DNA of 64,000 nucleotides from Macrocystis pyrifera (Eukaryota; Sar; Phaeophyceae; Laminariales; Laminariaceae), in assembly GCA_031763025.1 (NCBI GenBank), contig JASSKH010000025.1:9353665-9417664 (forward strand), given 5' to 3'. Positions 22,006 through 33,482 of the stretch are shown here, piece by piece; the first letter of the stretch is position 1; every line of letters begins with the position of its first letter. A program made the position numbers and the translations under genes. The notes under the pieces were generated by a model, which saw only the letters and a program-made list of their open reading frames with translations, was not told where the DNA came from and searched no databases.

Positions 22006-22896
22006 GCACGCGCTTCTTTACCCAGTTGTTTCTAACTTCTTCCGAATTGGCCCAGGCCGCTGGTGGCACTGGTGATGTATCATGTATCAGCTGCTGCTAT
22101 TAATAGCGATATCCATCGCGGTGTGTTCGAGCGTCAATCGGTTTCAATTTTCCGTCCGCCCGTCAGCCAGGGGCGGGGAGAGAAAGGGAGAGTAGTGGTG
22201 ATGGTGCTGTGTGTGAGTGTTGTCTTCACATTAAATCGTCCGTTCTACCCAGCTTCATCAGTACACCCAGTGTCCGTTCTGATTCCTTATCCCGGATAGA
22301 CAAATTAATTCCGTGGTCACACACTGTGAGACAGAGGAAGACCCAAAACAAAATTAAGCGCACATGCGTGGGTCAAGCAAGTGAAATGTCAGCGTACCGG
22401 GCACGAGAACACAACAACACAAGCAAGACTAGAAAATAAGAACAAGAGACAGTGAAACCAAAAAAATCCTGAAATGAAACATAACACAAATGACGCAAGG
22501 AGATCAGAAAGGCTGCTAGAAGGAAAGCATGCGTACTCATTGGTGGACCGATAGCTGCTGCACGAACGAAGCAACACGAAGGAAAGGAATTTACCGGCAT
22601 AACGACGGCGGGGAGGGGAAAAGAAACAAATGAACATACAAGACAAGAACCAAGAAGAAGGAGAGAAACGGGGAAAAAAGAGAGAAAATCGTACTCCGGG
22701 CTTGCTCCAGGCGGTATAATAGTAACATGGGTGCCCGTCTCTACTAGGAAATCGATTCGGGAACCCTAGCCACACCCTAGCCGCCTCCTTACTACTCTCG
22801 TCAATAGCGGTGTCAAGTGTCAGTACTGCCGCTGTCGCGTCCCCCACCCTTGACCAACTCAACAAGAAACAAAGTACAACTGTTATAATTCAAGGA
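22006..22896. other. Gene-free stretch, nothing recognised
   Basis: A purine-rich tract at about 22,380-22,690 (AAGAAGGAGAGAAACGGGG) and one TATTAATA (22,098). No exon is supported. Confidence 0.3.
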
Positions 22897-23366
22897 CTAG
22901 TCGAACCGATACCTAGCCACCCGATCTATCATTTCGTTTCTGCATTCGTCGACAGCTGTATCAGTACGGCTGCCCCTTGTCGCCGCTCTTGGCGTCCTCA
23001 GCTGCGTGGCATAGCCGGCTTCTTCGAGCCTCGTCCCTGTGCCACCTTGCCACGAAACAGTCTGCCGCTTCGACGACCCCCCGGTACCACTTCCCGTTCT
23101 TCTTAGTACCGGTAGCCGCTCTCTGCCATAACACCGTTTCCACTCCGAACAGCAAAGGGTAGCTTTCCGCGGATCCCTCGGTGGCTTGAAACACCCTTGA
23201 GGTCGTCTGCTAGACATTGGGTCCAGTTATTTTCCGATCGGCCTAGTCCTGGGTTCTCCCCACCAGCCATCGTCCCAAACATCACCCGACGGGTCAGCCG
23301 CTCATTGGTCGTCCACTGTACGCCCCGCAAAGGAGGCGTCGTTTGCGGATGGTAATTGTCGCACAT
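22897..23366 (-). pseudogene. Relic of a non-LTR reverse-transcriptase polyprotein C-terminus
   Basis: Minus strand, two frames. The first piece (23,366 to about 23,190) reads LTRRVMFGTMAGGENPG and NNWTQCLADDL. After a frameshift the second piece (about 23,190-22,961) reads FQATEGSAESYPLLFG and NGKWYRGVVEAADCFVARW. The pattern R..MFG..(12-14)..G R..NW..CL..DL resembles the segment after the palm of LINE-type reverse transcriptases. It is not the same element as at 16-21 kb. Short, frameshifted and without catalytic motifs, so a dead fragment. Confidence 0.5.
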
Positions 23367-23689
23367 AATTTACTGGTATACATACATGTCTTGATCAATT
23401 TTCAATAATGGATTTTATTGGAGGACATTGTTTTGATCATTGACTGAGATTGACTGAGGAGTGAGGGTCATTTGACACGATTTATCTTCGTACGGTATAG
23501 TTTCGGAAATAAACAGAGAGACCTCCCACGGATAACTAACTAACGCCGGCGAACAAAAAAATAGAGAAAGGCTTACGGGGCCACCTGCTCTCCCTTCGCA
23601 CCAAAAAAGACAAACAAGGATGCGTATTGCTTTACTGCGGCTTGTGCACAACGCGCACTACTGTAGCGGCTGGCCGGGTGGGTACGCTT

Positions 23690-23800
23690 CCAATCCCTAT
23701 TTAGCGCTGCACCCACATTGTCGGCGACAAACAACTTGGGAATTAGTGTGGGATCATTTTCGCAGTGTTTTGTAGTCAAGAACGGGTTAAGGTGCTCTAA
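23690..23800. repeat. Short dispersed repeat (CCACATTGTCGG / AATTAGTGTGGGATC)
   Basis: GCACCCACATTGTCGGCGAC followed by CTTGGGAATTAGTGTGGGAT closely matches 6,755-6,815, and its second half matches 40,825-40,862. Type unknown. Confidence 0.5.
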
Positions 23801-24119
23801 AAAATATGTATATCTCAGTCTTGCGCAAAAAATTAACCCCTCTGCTGTACGTAGCCCCTACTCTTCTCCGAGCCACAACGCGCATAATCCGAAGTCGAGT
23901 CTCGCACAGTCGACCTCCGCACACAAACTACCTGGTACCGAGAATGTCTCTGGGAGCAAACCACGAGTTCTGCCCGGTCTTACAAGCACGGCCGCCTCTG
24001 AGGACACACTCTACAATAGGACAATGCTTATGCTTATGGCTGTGTTTGCTGGCTTACCATTGATATCGACTTCACGGCTATGGGCACGAAATAAAGGTGC
24101 TTCTCTCGGTTAATACAGT

Positions 24120-24260
24120 ACGGCGGTTGGATGACAAAGTAAGCCAACTAACCGGCTTACCAGGTAGTCGTCAAGTATCAATAAAAAACACACTTTGAGC
24201 GATCAACGTGCCAAGTCAGATGCAAAAGTGCACGACTCCGCAAACTACCTGTAACACTCA
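24120..24260. repeat. Dispersed repeat with GCCAACTAAC core
   Basis: The core AAGTAAGCCAACTAAC... and CAGGTAGTCGTCAAG reappears at about 29,640-29,720 (inverted), 51,740-51,860 and 52,550-52,625. In the copy here and the one near 51,775 a TACCWGGTA motif sits at the same place in the repeat. Confidence 0.5.
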
Positions 24261-24759
24261 TAATTAGTCGGCCAGTTCACAGCCCTACCAATAGTGCAAT
24301 AGTTACTACTACTATTAATAGTCACAATAGCACATGGCCCGGAAACACGGAATGACGTCGATAGACGACGAATGAAGGCGAACGTCCGGAGCAAGCCTGC
24401 CGTGACATATCGCATATCGCCCTGATGAAGACTAAAAATATTAAACAAAAACAAAAAAAACTACTGGTATACCACAAGAAGCTACCATAGATAATGTAAC
24501 GTGCCACACAAGGGGCTAACAGCTATCATAGTCAATGTAACGTGCAGCCTTCCGCCAACCACAACCTGGACACGTCTCCAGCAGGAAGTACTATCCGTCG
24601 GTCATCTCCACTAGGGTGACGGCAATCAGTCCCTCGGCACACATACAGAAATTTGTAAAGTAAAAATAGAACCTCTCCCTGAGCCCCAGCCGAAACTCCG
24701 AGCCAGGAGCCAGGCCTCCACCAGCTAGCCACCCAGATTGAACTGAACCCGCAACACTG

Positions 24760-24850
24760 CGGCGCCAAGCCGCAAGACCAAGACCGAACCCAGAACCAGA
24801 CCAAAGACCAATCCCAAGACCACCCCCAAGACCGAGACCAAGGCAAGAAT
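24760..24850. repeat. AAGACC hexamer-like tandem repeat
   Basis: Degenerate runs of AAGACC, AGACCAA and ACCGAACC, flanked by a divergent direct duplication (GATTGAACTGAACCCGCAAC near 24,736 and GACTGAACTGCACGCACAAC near 24,870). Confidence 0.55.
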
Positions 24851-25073
24851 CAGACAGACAGCCAGCCAGACTGAACTGCACGCACAACATGGCAGTGCAA
24901 GGCAGCAATCAACAAAACGACCCCTAAGAAAAGCCAGGTTAAGATTTTACAGGAAAATGATAAAATCGGGAGTCGTTTCTCGTATAATGCAGTTAGAGTA
25001 AAACGCAACCATTGTCGAACAAAAATTCAGGCGGGGCCATCATCACTATGTGTTCCTTTCGTGTACCGCATAT

Positions 25074-25307
25074 AACACTATCACACGGGTGATGACACTA
25101 TCACACGGGTGATAACACTATCACACGGGTGATAACGCCATCACATGGGTGATAACACTATCATACGGGTGATCACACTATCACACGGGTCATAACACGA
25201 TCAAACTGGTGATAAAACTATCACACGGGTGAGAACACTATCACACGGGTGATAACACTATCACACGGGTGACAACACTATCACGCTGGTGATTACACTA
25301 TCACACC
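25074..25307. repeat. 20-base minisatellite, 11 full units
   Basis: The unit is AACACTATCACACGGGTGAT. Eleven units of exactly 20 bases run from 25,074 to 25,293 plus a partial one. Each unit holds an inverted pair ATCAC..GTGAT around ACGG. Variation is by point changes only and no unit length changes. There are no spacers of independent sequence, so this is not a CRISPR array. Confidence 0.9.
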
Positions 25308-25630
25308 CCCTCACACGATTCTCAGAGTTGATTTTGTCGACAACGCGGAGAGTGCAAACGCCGAGCGATGCTTCGATGGATAACATCTTGATGAGACCTT
25401 CCCAAACCCGCCATTTTTCGTTGTACACTCCTCCTTCCCTTGGCTTTCGATAAAATCGGCTCTCAAAATCATCCAAGGAGGTGCCTTGTCATATCACCCG
25501 TATGATACTGCAGCTATACCTAGGGGTACTACGAGCTCAAATTCTCGGAGTTTTCGGTGGAGTCCGCGAATTATTTCAACACTGATGCTACGGTTGCTTT
25601 CCGACCCACCCCAAAGCCGTGAGCTCGAAA

Positions 25631-25865
25631 CTATGCTACAGCGTTTGCTTTCGGCTGTCGAGCGGCAACGCCGGCTGCGGGGGCAGTACCAGCATCAGCC
25701 TCATCCGCGTCTCGTCGAGCCGACGCTGCGGCAGCCTTCAAGCCGACCTTGGCATCCGTGGCCCTCTTGGATGCCTTCTCCAGCAGCTCCTCCGCGAGCT
25801 CCTTCCTCCTCTTTTCGTCAAGGGGCTTCTTTTTTTCTGGCGCCGTCGGGCTTGCACGCCGTGGC
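25631..25865 (-). CDS. Exon F (terminal) of the Ala/Lys-rich protein
   Basis: 77 residues and a TAG stop. The acceptor CTGCAG precedes G|CCACGG. Strong Lys/Glu heptad-like helix: EKKKPLDEKRRKELAEELLE, then KASKRATDAKVGLKAAAASA, and an Ala-rich end QPKANAVA. Codon content and lack of stops contrast with the other frames. The phase (one base carried in) matches exon E. Confidence 0.65.
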
Positions 25866-28800
25866 CTGCAGAATCAGCGAATTCGAGGTAGCAGGGGCAT
25901 TGTTTGGGGGGGGGGGGGGGGGTGACCGGGTCATAATGGGGGTATTTGATGCCGATAAGGAGACAAGGTGAGTCGGCCTGCATGCAGGACGGGCCTGCAA
26001 ATAAAACTTTACACGACCTCACCTTGCTCTCGCTTAGCACCCTGATCCCAAGCTTAGCACCCCTGACCGAGTCGCAACAGGCGACTCTTAAATAATACAG
26101 TACCCGTACACGCCAGCACTTCACCAAGTGAGAGAAAAGAAATGAGGCGTGATTATGGCCCGAAAATATAAGAAGACATTTTACAATCGTAGTGTACAGA
26201 AACGAACATTTGAGTCCAATTTCAAGTTTTTCGTCCCCTAAACGGAGGTGCAGTCTGAAGCAGTCCTATAATGTGGTACGGGTAAAGATTACAACAAAGA
26301 AAACACGCGACTCCTGGCGTGAGGAGTTCTATACTGTTAGTAAGTAAGTCACCCCACAACCGACTTTTTTTTACATGTTGCAAGCTAAGCCCGATACCCA
26401 AAACCAAAATGGGCTTGCAAAAAAAATATAACAATATGCAATACACATCGGATGCGTTGATATTGATTGGTACTCGTAGCTCCTCAGGTGCAATGGTTGA
26501 CGCGTGCTACGATACAATAGGGTACGAACATTTTTTGGGCCGAACTATTTCAGGTCGACGGCAATTCCCAACAAGAGGAACCACCCAACATCTCGCTGAA
26601 ATACCATTTATTTCTGTTTTATGATACTTGAGACAACGCCATGGGATTTTCCATCGGGTTGCAAATTCGTTTTTATCTCGACCCTCTAGGGACTTCAGAT
26701 AGGAAAGGAAAAAAATGTCAGTAAAAAGTGACGACTACAGCAACCATTGTGGCCACTGCGCGGTTAGGGGATGATACAATGGTTGGTGCCCGAGTTATTA
26801 CAAAACGCAAGGGAGTCGTACGGAGCGGGCGCAATATCATCCTACCCGCACCGCTGTGCTGGTGGGCGCTGACGCTGCTCGAACACGGTAAATGGCACCA
26901 AAGCTATCAACCATTTGTTTTCATCCTCGACACCAAAAGGGGTCAAGAAAAGGTTTCCGGTCGGCTGAAGAGCTCCTGAAGTGAGGAGCCTCATAAAATA
27001 CTTCGTACATGCAGTAGGTGCACCCCTACCGTAGTCTTAAGCGTCGTGAGTGGCAAAAGATTGGCCATCTTACAAGTGCAACTCCCTAATTTCCACCCCT
27101 TGCCCTAGAAAATGTTGTCAAATAGGTGTCTTTAGGCATCTCCTTTAGGAGTAGGCACGTGGTGCTTCGTCTCGAAAGGGGTGCGTGGCCATTGTTAAGG
27201 GTCAAATGACTTGAGGCAATCTAACAACAAATGAGCATGCCCTCCTCCCCCCATACGGCGGTACCCCGGCTCAGAAATCAATTGTATATACTGAAACTGC
27301 AATAGTAAAGGTCACACCCTGTCCGACAACACAACTTCAGCCCGGCCCGAAATAAAGTTTCTTCCGTGGTGGCACGCAATGGAACACCTGGGGCCACAAA
27401 GAAAGAGCCCCTACCGGTATATTCCAAGCCTACACTAATTTGGTCCCTGTCCTTTCGTTGTGATGACGCGGGTGCAGCCCTCCCTACGCTTGGCGAGATA
27501 GTCGAATTGCAATTGCTCCCAGCGAGAGCGCAGGACACCTAATTAAGAAAAGGAGAACTGCAGTCCAGGCTGGGTTTCTTGAGATTGGGTGAGTTCTACA
27601 CTAACTTCAGTATATTATAATGACTCCATAATATATCATTATCCTATTAAATAAACTTCAGCCTGTCTTTCTTATTGCTTGTTTTCTTGTTAATAGTTAA
27701 TAGCTAATAGTGCGTGTCGTGTTCTTGTCGGCGCTGGCAACTCTCTTCGACAGACGCTAGTCGTTGAAATTTCGAAACTGGGTGTTCCTTGCCCGCAGCT
27801 TCCCGTTGGCAGAATCGAAAAGCAAAAGCTATAAAATTGACAGTGCACAACGAGGACGAGGGAAGACGTGCTGTACCTTGATTGCGTGCCTTCTGCTTTC
27901 CCCCCCCGGCTAGTTTGGGGGCCGTCTTTGGCTGCTCGTGCCGCGCCCCTTTGCTCCCTCTCAGCCCTTGTGTCGATTTTCCGAGTCATGCCGATCGTCT
28001 TCGATAACGTGCCCGATGTCTGGGCATTTTCAATGCGGCTCTGAGAGGGACACGCGACGCGCGGCACCAGCAGCAACAGCGGCAGCAACGACAGCAGTGG
28101 CAACAATGGGCGCAGCAGCAACAGGCGCAACAGGCTGCCATCAATCAGCGAATGCTAAAAGCAAGACATTGGACTTGACTCGGAAGCTTACAGGACAGAA
28201 GTGTTGACCTTAACCCTTTTCGTGCTGCAGTCCCAGTTACACACAGAAAGCTACAGCAGTAAGATGCACGCTACGATGGGGGTGCACCTACTATTTTTTT
28301 TAGCTCCTCACGTGATCATAGTATACCCGCTCTTTAGCCAGCCCAAAACCTTTCCTCAAGATAAAACGAAATTGCAACGCAATGGAAAATTCCATGGCCT
28401 TCGTATTAGAAAACAGTAATAAACTGGTATGTCAGCGGTATTGGATAGTTGCTCTGTTGGGATTTCTGGTCAATCAGAAATATTGTGGCCAAAAAACGCT
28501 ACCCATATCGTAGCACGCGTCCTGAAACCCAGTTTAATTTGAAATGATTTTATCCCCACGACGGAAGGGCAGCGCAGTCCTTAAGGCCTCAACGGGTCAA
28601 TAAGCGTCGTGTGTACCCAACCGCTCTCTGGATGATATTTTCGAAAAAAAAACGTGAAAAAAAAAGAAATGGTGAGCGGCAGCATGATCGCCTCACGTCC
28701 TCGAGAGTCGAGAGCGCTTGCACGTTGCCAACCTCGCGACCGCTTGGAATACTAATCTGAACATGAGTATTTCACACAGTAAGAACATCGGATATATCAG

Positions 28801-31800
28801 AGAGAGAGATCATGCCCACTGCATGACTGTATATCTAGATATTTCAGGGAAGATAGATTCCCCATCTGTATGATCTATATGATCAAGCTCATGCTGGAGC
28901 CGTACAATCTGCATGCTCTAGCACATGTTTCCTGGGTTGGATCTGTACTGCGAGCATGCAGATCCTGCACAACTTCTCCCATCGGCAGATGAGGAACCAA
29001 ACGACCTAAATTATCGTGGTCTATCTGATCTATCTGTAGATGATCTGTCCTACAATTAATAATAGCTGAGAACAAGCCCGCAGAAAGCTCGACACACTAC
29101 AAGTATGTGCGTACACACGTTGAGGAATATGCCCGTATACTGGTCTATCATACCGCAGTTGTGGTTGTTTTCATAGCAGATGTACGTCATCCGCCATAAG
29201 CTACAGTAGTCCGTGATCATAAGGCAGAGGAGAGGCGCCAAACACTCTGGGGTGGTCGTGAACTTCACGAAAATACATAGCAGTAGCGTCCTGAAGGGAA
29301 ATGTAAGGACTGGTTGCTCTTCATATGTGTATACGCCAGCGGTCCTTACATTTCCGTTCGAAGAGGCTACACCAGCTTATACACAATACATCGTACACAT
29401 CACTCAAGCAGAATCGTGGACCTCAAGACAACAAATAAAACAGGACTCAGCGTCTATGTACGTACCGTATGCGAGCAACCAACCTTAACGGTGTCGTACA
29501 CCTCGACACAAAAAGAAATCAGTAGGGCTGCTGTGAGTTGGCCAACAAGGTACTACCGCTAGTTAGGTGCGGTATTTTGCGGAGGTCTCACGTCTTTGTA
29601 TCTGACTTGGCGCGTTTTCGACTCTATGTGTGTTTTTGATTGATAAAAATACGTCAGTTAGTTGGCTTACCTTCGCCACCCAACGAATTCAAGTAACAAG
29701 TATTAGTAGTCGTCAAGTCCAGCCAAGTCGCAAGCTTATAAACCAGCGTACCCACGCACCTATGACACCTACAGTAGTACAGTAGTGTACGCGACCGACC
29801 AACCAACCTTTACGGCGTCGAAGCGCTCGAGGGCCTCCTGCACCGAGGACATCTTCGCCTCCAGCTCCTCCAACGGGATGCTCTCGGGCGCATCTTCCTC
29901 GATTTTGCTTGCGGATGCCGTGGACGCCGGCTGCTGACCGCTTGCGGCCGAACCTGGGGTAGACGCTGGCTCTGGCTGCACCTTTTGCCAACAGGACAGA
30001 ATTCCGGCAAGTGTCGTCATATCAATACATACACATCTACACACTCGCATATACTCTCGTTGGTCGAACATCATTTTACATAGATGCATTATACTCCGGA
30101 GGAATTGTAAAAAGAAAGCTCAAGCTCACCACACTTCCACACACCTGGTATAAAATTTGTGCCGTGCGTCCATTTTTTTTAACTCGTCGCTCCCGTTGGA
30201 AGAGCAGACCAGGCCCCAAACGCTACGAGTATACGTATGTGGAAACTACTCTTCGAGAAGCGGCTTCGCGTGCAACTATTCACCATCAGCACAATCCTGA
30301 CCCCGCATATTTTGTGCATGACGGTTCAGTGGAGCGAGCTCAAAAACGGGGAGCGTGCTATAAAGTATGGTAGGGGTGCACGATGTTGTCGAATATTCTA
30401 AAGCTCCCCCCTCACTTGAGGTCATCTGTACTATTACAAGTACCAAGTCTAACTACTAAAACTATCACAAGCACTATTACTATTACGATTAGTATTACTA
30501 CTAATACTATTACGATTACTATCACTATTAGTACTACTATATGCGAAGTCACACAAAAAAATGGCTTCAAGAAAAAACTCACGCGAAAAACCCGGTGAAC
30601 GAGCGATCACATGGCCAAGTCTGCAAAGAAAACGACTGAAAAAACACACGGTGTTGGGTAGTTCTTTTTTCAGTTGAGAAGCCCCATCAGTAAGAAATAT
30701 TGCGCCATATGGCAGAAAGAGTGCTACCCTATCGTATCATGCATATATACAGCAGTATACCTACTGTAGCTTGCGAGGCGTGGCTTCCATGCAACTCTCA
30801 ACCATCATCACAGCAGTCCCGACCAGCACATTGTGTGCACGACCGTTTAGTGGAGCTACAAACGGAGTGCATCAAAGTATCACGGCGGGCATGTGGGCAT
30901 CTTCTACTAGGGTTCGGACAGAATCCACTATTAATAGACCAGCCTGGCGTCGGCAGCGAGTGCCTCTACTGAAATGTAGCGCTGTAAATCGTAAACGTAG
31001 TATTTACGTGAGCGTCGCCGACGCAAGGTATCATCAGGCTAAACGCGAGTTGTACACACGTACACACAGCAACAACAGCAGCGGCAACAACAATCACAAC
31101 AATGACAACGAAAATAATATCGGCACCGACAACAATGACAACACCGACACCACCAACAACGCCAAAGTCAACACCAACACCACCACCAACACCAACACCA
31201 ACACCAACACCAACACCAACACCAACACCAACACCAACACCAACACCACCACTACCACCAGCAGCACCAACACCAACACCGACACCAACACCAATACCAA
31301 CACCAACAACAGCATCAGTGCCCACACCACAACGCACCAACAACAACCACAACAACAACGGCACATTGCCGTCTTACCTTCGGCTGCTTCTCCCCCCCCC
31401 CTTCGCGCCGCCCCCGCTCGACGCGCGGCTGGCGATCGCCGCAAGGGTTTCTCCAGGGGACGCAATGGCATCATTCAGGCGCTTCGCAGCCTCCTTCGGG
31501 GAATCCCTCAACGCCGAAATCGCCGCGTCGGACGTGCTCTGTATCGTACCCTCAGCAGTCTCAACAGCCTTCCGCGCAACATCCCCGGGAAGGCTCACCA
31601 CAGCCTCCGACGTGTCCTGTAGCGCTTCCACCGTTGCGCCGACAGCCTTCCTCGCCAGCTCCCCGGGCAAGGCAAGCGCGGACCCGACCAGCGCCGACGC
31701 GCCGCTCGAGAGAGATTTCCCCAACCCCGCGGCAGCGTTCGCCGGCGCCTTTATTATCGCTTCTTCGGCAGCCGCTACCGCCGCCCCCGCAGCCCCCGCG

Positions 31801-33482
31801 GCTGACTCAGAGACACTCTTCCCCGCCTGGCCTCCAGCAGCGCTCGCCGAACGAGCTACCACGGCTCCAAAAGCGCGGGCGGCGCGGCCCACCGGGTCGT
31901 CCCCGGCGACCACAAGACTTCCAACACATGCGCAGGCGATGGCGCCAAAGGCAGAAGCGGCAGAGTCGAGGCCCCCGGTGAGGTGCAGCGAGTGGGCACC
32001 GGCAGCGCCGAGCGCGGCGCAGACGGCCGGAAAGGGAACGAGGCTCAGGGGGCCTTCTTGCGGGGAGTTCGGCAGCGAGGGGAAGGGATCGTTGGACCGG
32101 GGGGCGGGATTAGAGGACGTGAGCGCCGCCTCTTTCGCCTCCCTTGTTGTGCGTTCGAGGTCCGAGAGGGCGTCATAGTAGGCGGCGACTTCGTCTTTGT
32201 CCACGAGGCCGAGGTCTAGCAAAGTTAGCACCTGTTTCACGGAATGGGCCAACGTAGTTTTGGGCGTTTTCTTTGTCACTGGCTCCTTTCTGGGCCTTGG
32301 TGAACTTGATTGAAAGCGTCCATACAGAGCAAAACCGACAACCAAGAACGACGATTGCTACGGCCAAGCTGGTGAGTTGGGTGGACTTTACGGCTATCAA
32401 TAGATACTGTAGTGTAGTTGTGTGGAGAAGTAAGCCACCGAACTCAAATCAGATGTTACGGCAGTCTTTCGTGGACAAAATAACACGATTTGAGCTACAA
32501 ACGCGGCAGTCACTGATTGTTCGAAGTCTCATACGAACAAAAAAGCGAACACTTGGGGAGAAGTATATCGAGTCTCGTCCGTGTATGCGACATCACCATC
32601 TGCGTGAACACAGACGTGGGGTGCGCAAGGTAGAATCCGATGAAGTTTCGCGCAGCTGAAGAAAAAAAACGAAAGGCCCACCAACCGTTGAAAATTTCAA
32701 GTCTATTCAGCCCAAAAAACGAAAGGCATAAAGACCAGTGTAAATAAATAAGTATGTGCACCAGGTACTATTAATACTATACTCATGAATACTGTGAAAA
32801 CGTTGCCGCACCTTCTCCGCCGCTGTGGTCTCAGGAGCGGCGGCGACGCCCGCGCTATTCTTCTGCTTCTTCTTTTTCTAAACGGTGAGAACGTTGCGTC
32901 GTCTTCCTTCCCCACAGCAGAGCTATCCACTACCCCCCCCCCCCCCCCAGCTTCATCGTTTGTCTCTGTTGCCTTGGCCGACAGGGATTCTCCTCCCTTT
33001 GATCGCGGCCGCGCAACTCCTCCCTTCGAGCTCGAGGCATCACCAGTACCGCGTGCGGCCTTCGAAGCTCCTCCTGCTGCTCCTGCCGCTGCTACTGCTG
33101 CTCCTGCTGCTGATGCTGCTGAGTCCGGAGCAACTGCTGCTGTCCCCGTTGGCTCAGGCACGCTCCCAGGGCTGGTCGTACGGTCGGGGACTTCCGTTCG
33201 GGTCGACGGTTTTCTTGCTTTCGAAGCCAAGTCCGCCTTTGTTGACGACGTGCTTTCATTCGCGCTGTTGGTAGACGGTGACAGCTGTTTCGAGGAAGGC
33301 GGTTTCTCCATAGATGCCGCCTGAGGTGGACCCTTGCCCTTGCTAGATGGAGACCCCCTCCCTCCGCCAGCTTCGCTCGTTTCTTCGCGGCTGCTGCCTG
33401 CACCAGAGAAGCCTGCTATGGCCGCAGGGTCGCGGGCTGATGCGGCCCGCGCGCCGCCTGCAACGGCCGCTCGCCGTGGCAC
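25631..33482 (-). CDS. Ala/Lys-rich membrane-associated protein, six candidate exons
   Basis: Gene model assembled by eye; I do not recognise the family. In order: A 33,482-32,934 (low-complexity Ser/Ala/Lys), B 32,877-32,812, C about 32,334-31,378, D 29,981-29,808, E 28,040-27,877, F 25,865-25,631. Phases match at B ends, D to E, and E to F. C to D matches only if the 10-base G run in C is one base longer (see findings). Exon C carries a helical start (VLTLLDLGLVDKDEVAAYYD), two hydrophobic segments and two ~25-residue repeats, LPGELARKAV and LPGDVARKAV. Exons D to F are charged and likely helical. The architecture suggests a membrane-anchored, coiled, possibly organellar protein, but function is unknown. 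Introns of 1.4-2 kb hold repeats. It could also be two genes (A-C and D-F). Confidence 0.5.
27877..28040 (-). CDS. Exon E of the Ala/Lys-rich protein
   Basis: 54 codons plus two bases between acceptor CCCTCTCAG and donor AG|GTACAG. Reads SRIENAQTSGTLSKTIGMTR then KIDTRAEREQRGAARAAKDG. Phase 0 at the start fits exon D, and phase 2 at the end fits exon F (AG|G gives Arg). Confidence 0.55.
28775..29060. repeat. GATC-rich dispersed repeat, inverted and diverged
   Basis: GGTCTATCTGATCTATCTGT at 29,020 and CATGTTTCCTGGGTTGGATC at 28,925 match the complement of the 50,275 copy. In the intron between exons D and E of the Ala/Lys-rich gene. Confidence 0.5.
29299..29353. repeat. Hairpin: 14-base inverted repeat
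   Basis: GGAAATGTAAGGAC (about 29,300) and GTCCTTACATTTCC (about 29,340) are exact inverted copies separated by about 26 bases including TATACGC. It could form a stem in RNA or DNA. No role is assigned. Confidence 0.7.
29808..29981 (-). CDS. Exon D of the Ala/Lys-rich protein
   Basis: 58 codons, phase 0 at both ends, acceptor GGCAAAAG and donor AAG|GTTGGT. A Pro/Ser/Ala-rich start (VQPEPASTPGSAASGQQPAS) leads into an acidic helix, EEDAPESIPLEELEAKMSSV, then QEALERFDAVK. The other two frames on this strand are rich in Arg or stops, which supports this one. Confidence 0.62.
31169..31312 (+). repeat. ACACCA/ACACCAAC tandem repeat
   Basis: About 140 bases of (ACACCA)n with occasional CACCACCA and GACACC. 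It lies 65 bases downstream (minus strand) of the exon C donor, inside the intron. The Thr-Pro ORF reading through it and exon C on the plus strand is a shadow. Confidence 0.85.
31378..32334 (-). CDS. Exon C of the Ala/Lys-rich protein: hydrophobic segments and LPGxxARKAV repeats
   Basis: About 315 residues open to the donor AAG|GTAAGA at 31,377. The 5' boundary is uncertain: possible acceptors lie at about 32,303 and at 32,232 (AAACAG before GTGCTAACT). In order it has a basic/Pro start (PRPRKEPVTKKTPKTTLAHS) and a helix, VLTLLDLGLVDKDEVAAYYD, with SDLERTTREAKEAAL. Next is a first hydrophobic part (VPFPAVCAALGAAGAHSL), a second (SAFGAIACACVGSLVVAG) and then an amphipathic Ala-rich region. 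That region holds two related repeats, ALPGELARKAVGATVEALQD and SLPGDVARKAVETAEGTIQS. The end is Gly/Ser/Arg. Such Ala-rich amphipathic repeats resemble those of LEA or lipid-surface proteins, but that is only an analogy. Confidence 0.65.
32812..32877 (-). CDS. Exon B of the Ala/Lys-rich protein
   Basis: 22 codons, phase 0 at both ends: KKKKQKNSAGVAAAPETTAA then EK. Acceptor CCGTTTAG and donor AAG|GTGCGG. Short, so the call rests on boundaries and composition. The alternative is that A reads on through this stretch in another frame (Arg-rich). Confidence 0.45.
32934..33482 (-). CDS. Exon A of the Ala/Lys-rich protein (low complexity)
   Basis: The open frame of over 180 codons has no ATG at its 5' end (it starts at a GTG). 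It may therefore continue from an earlier exon or start at the ATG at 33,311 (MEKPPSSKQLSPSTNSANES). Composition is Ser, Ala, Lys, Pro and Gly, with an Ala-rich block (SAASAAGAAVAAAGAAGGAS). A possible donor, G|GTAGTG, lies at the end of a 16-base G run (minus strand). The resulting intron of 56 bases would be very short for this genome. Likely disordered protein. Confidence 0.45.

Noticed and set aside
25074-25307. CRISPR-like array
   Set aside because: The 20-base units are contiguous, with no independent spacers, no cas genes and a eukaryotic context.
31102-32178. 358-codon plus-strand ORF, the longest in the window
   Set aside because: Its first third is the ACACCA repeat and the rest is the antisense of exon C. 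The minus-strand frame has splice signals and a coherent protein, while this one is Ala/Pro-rich through GC bias.
32785-33324. 179-codon plus-strand ORF
   Set aside because: Antisense of the low-complexity exons A and B; no motif or splice logic of its own.
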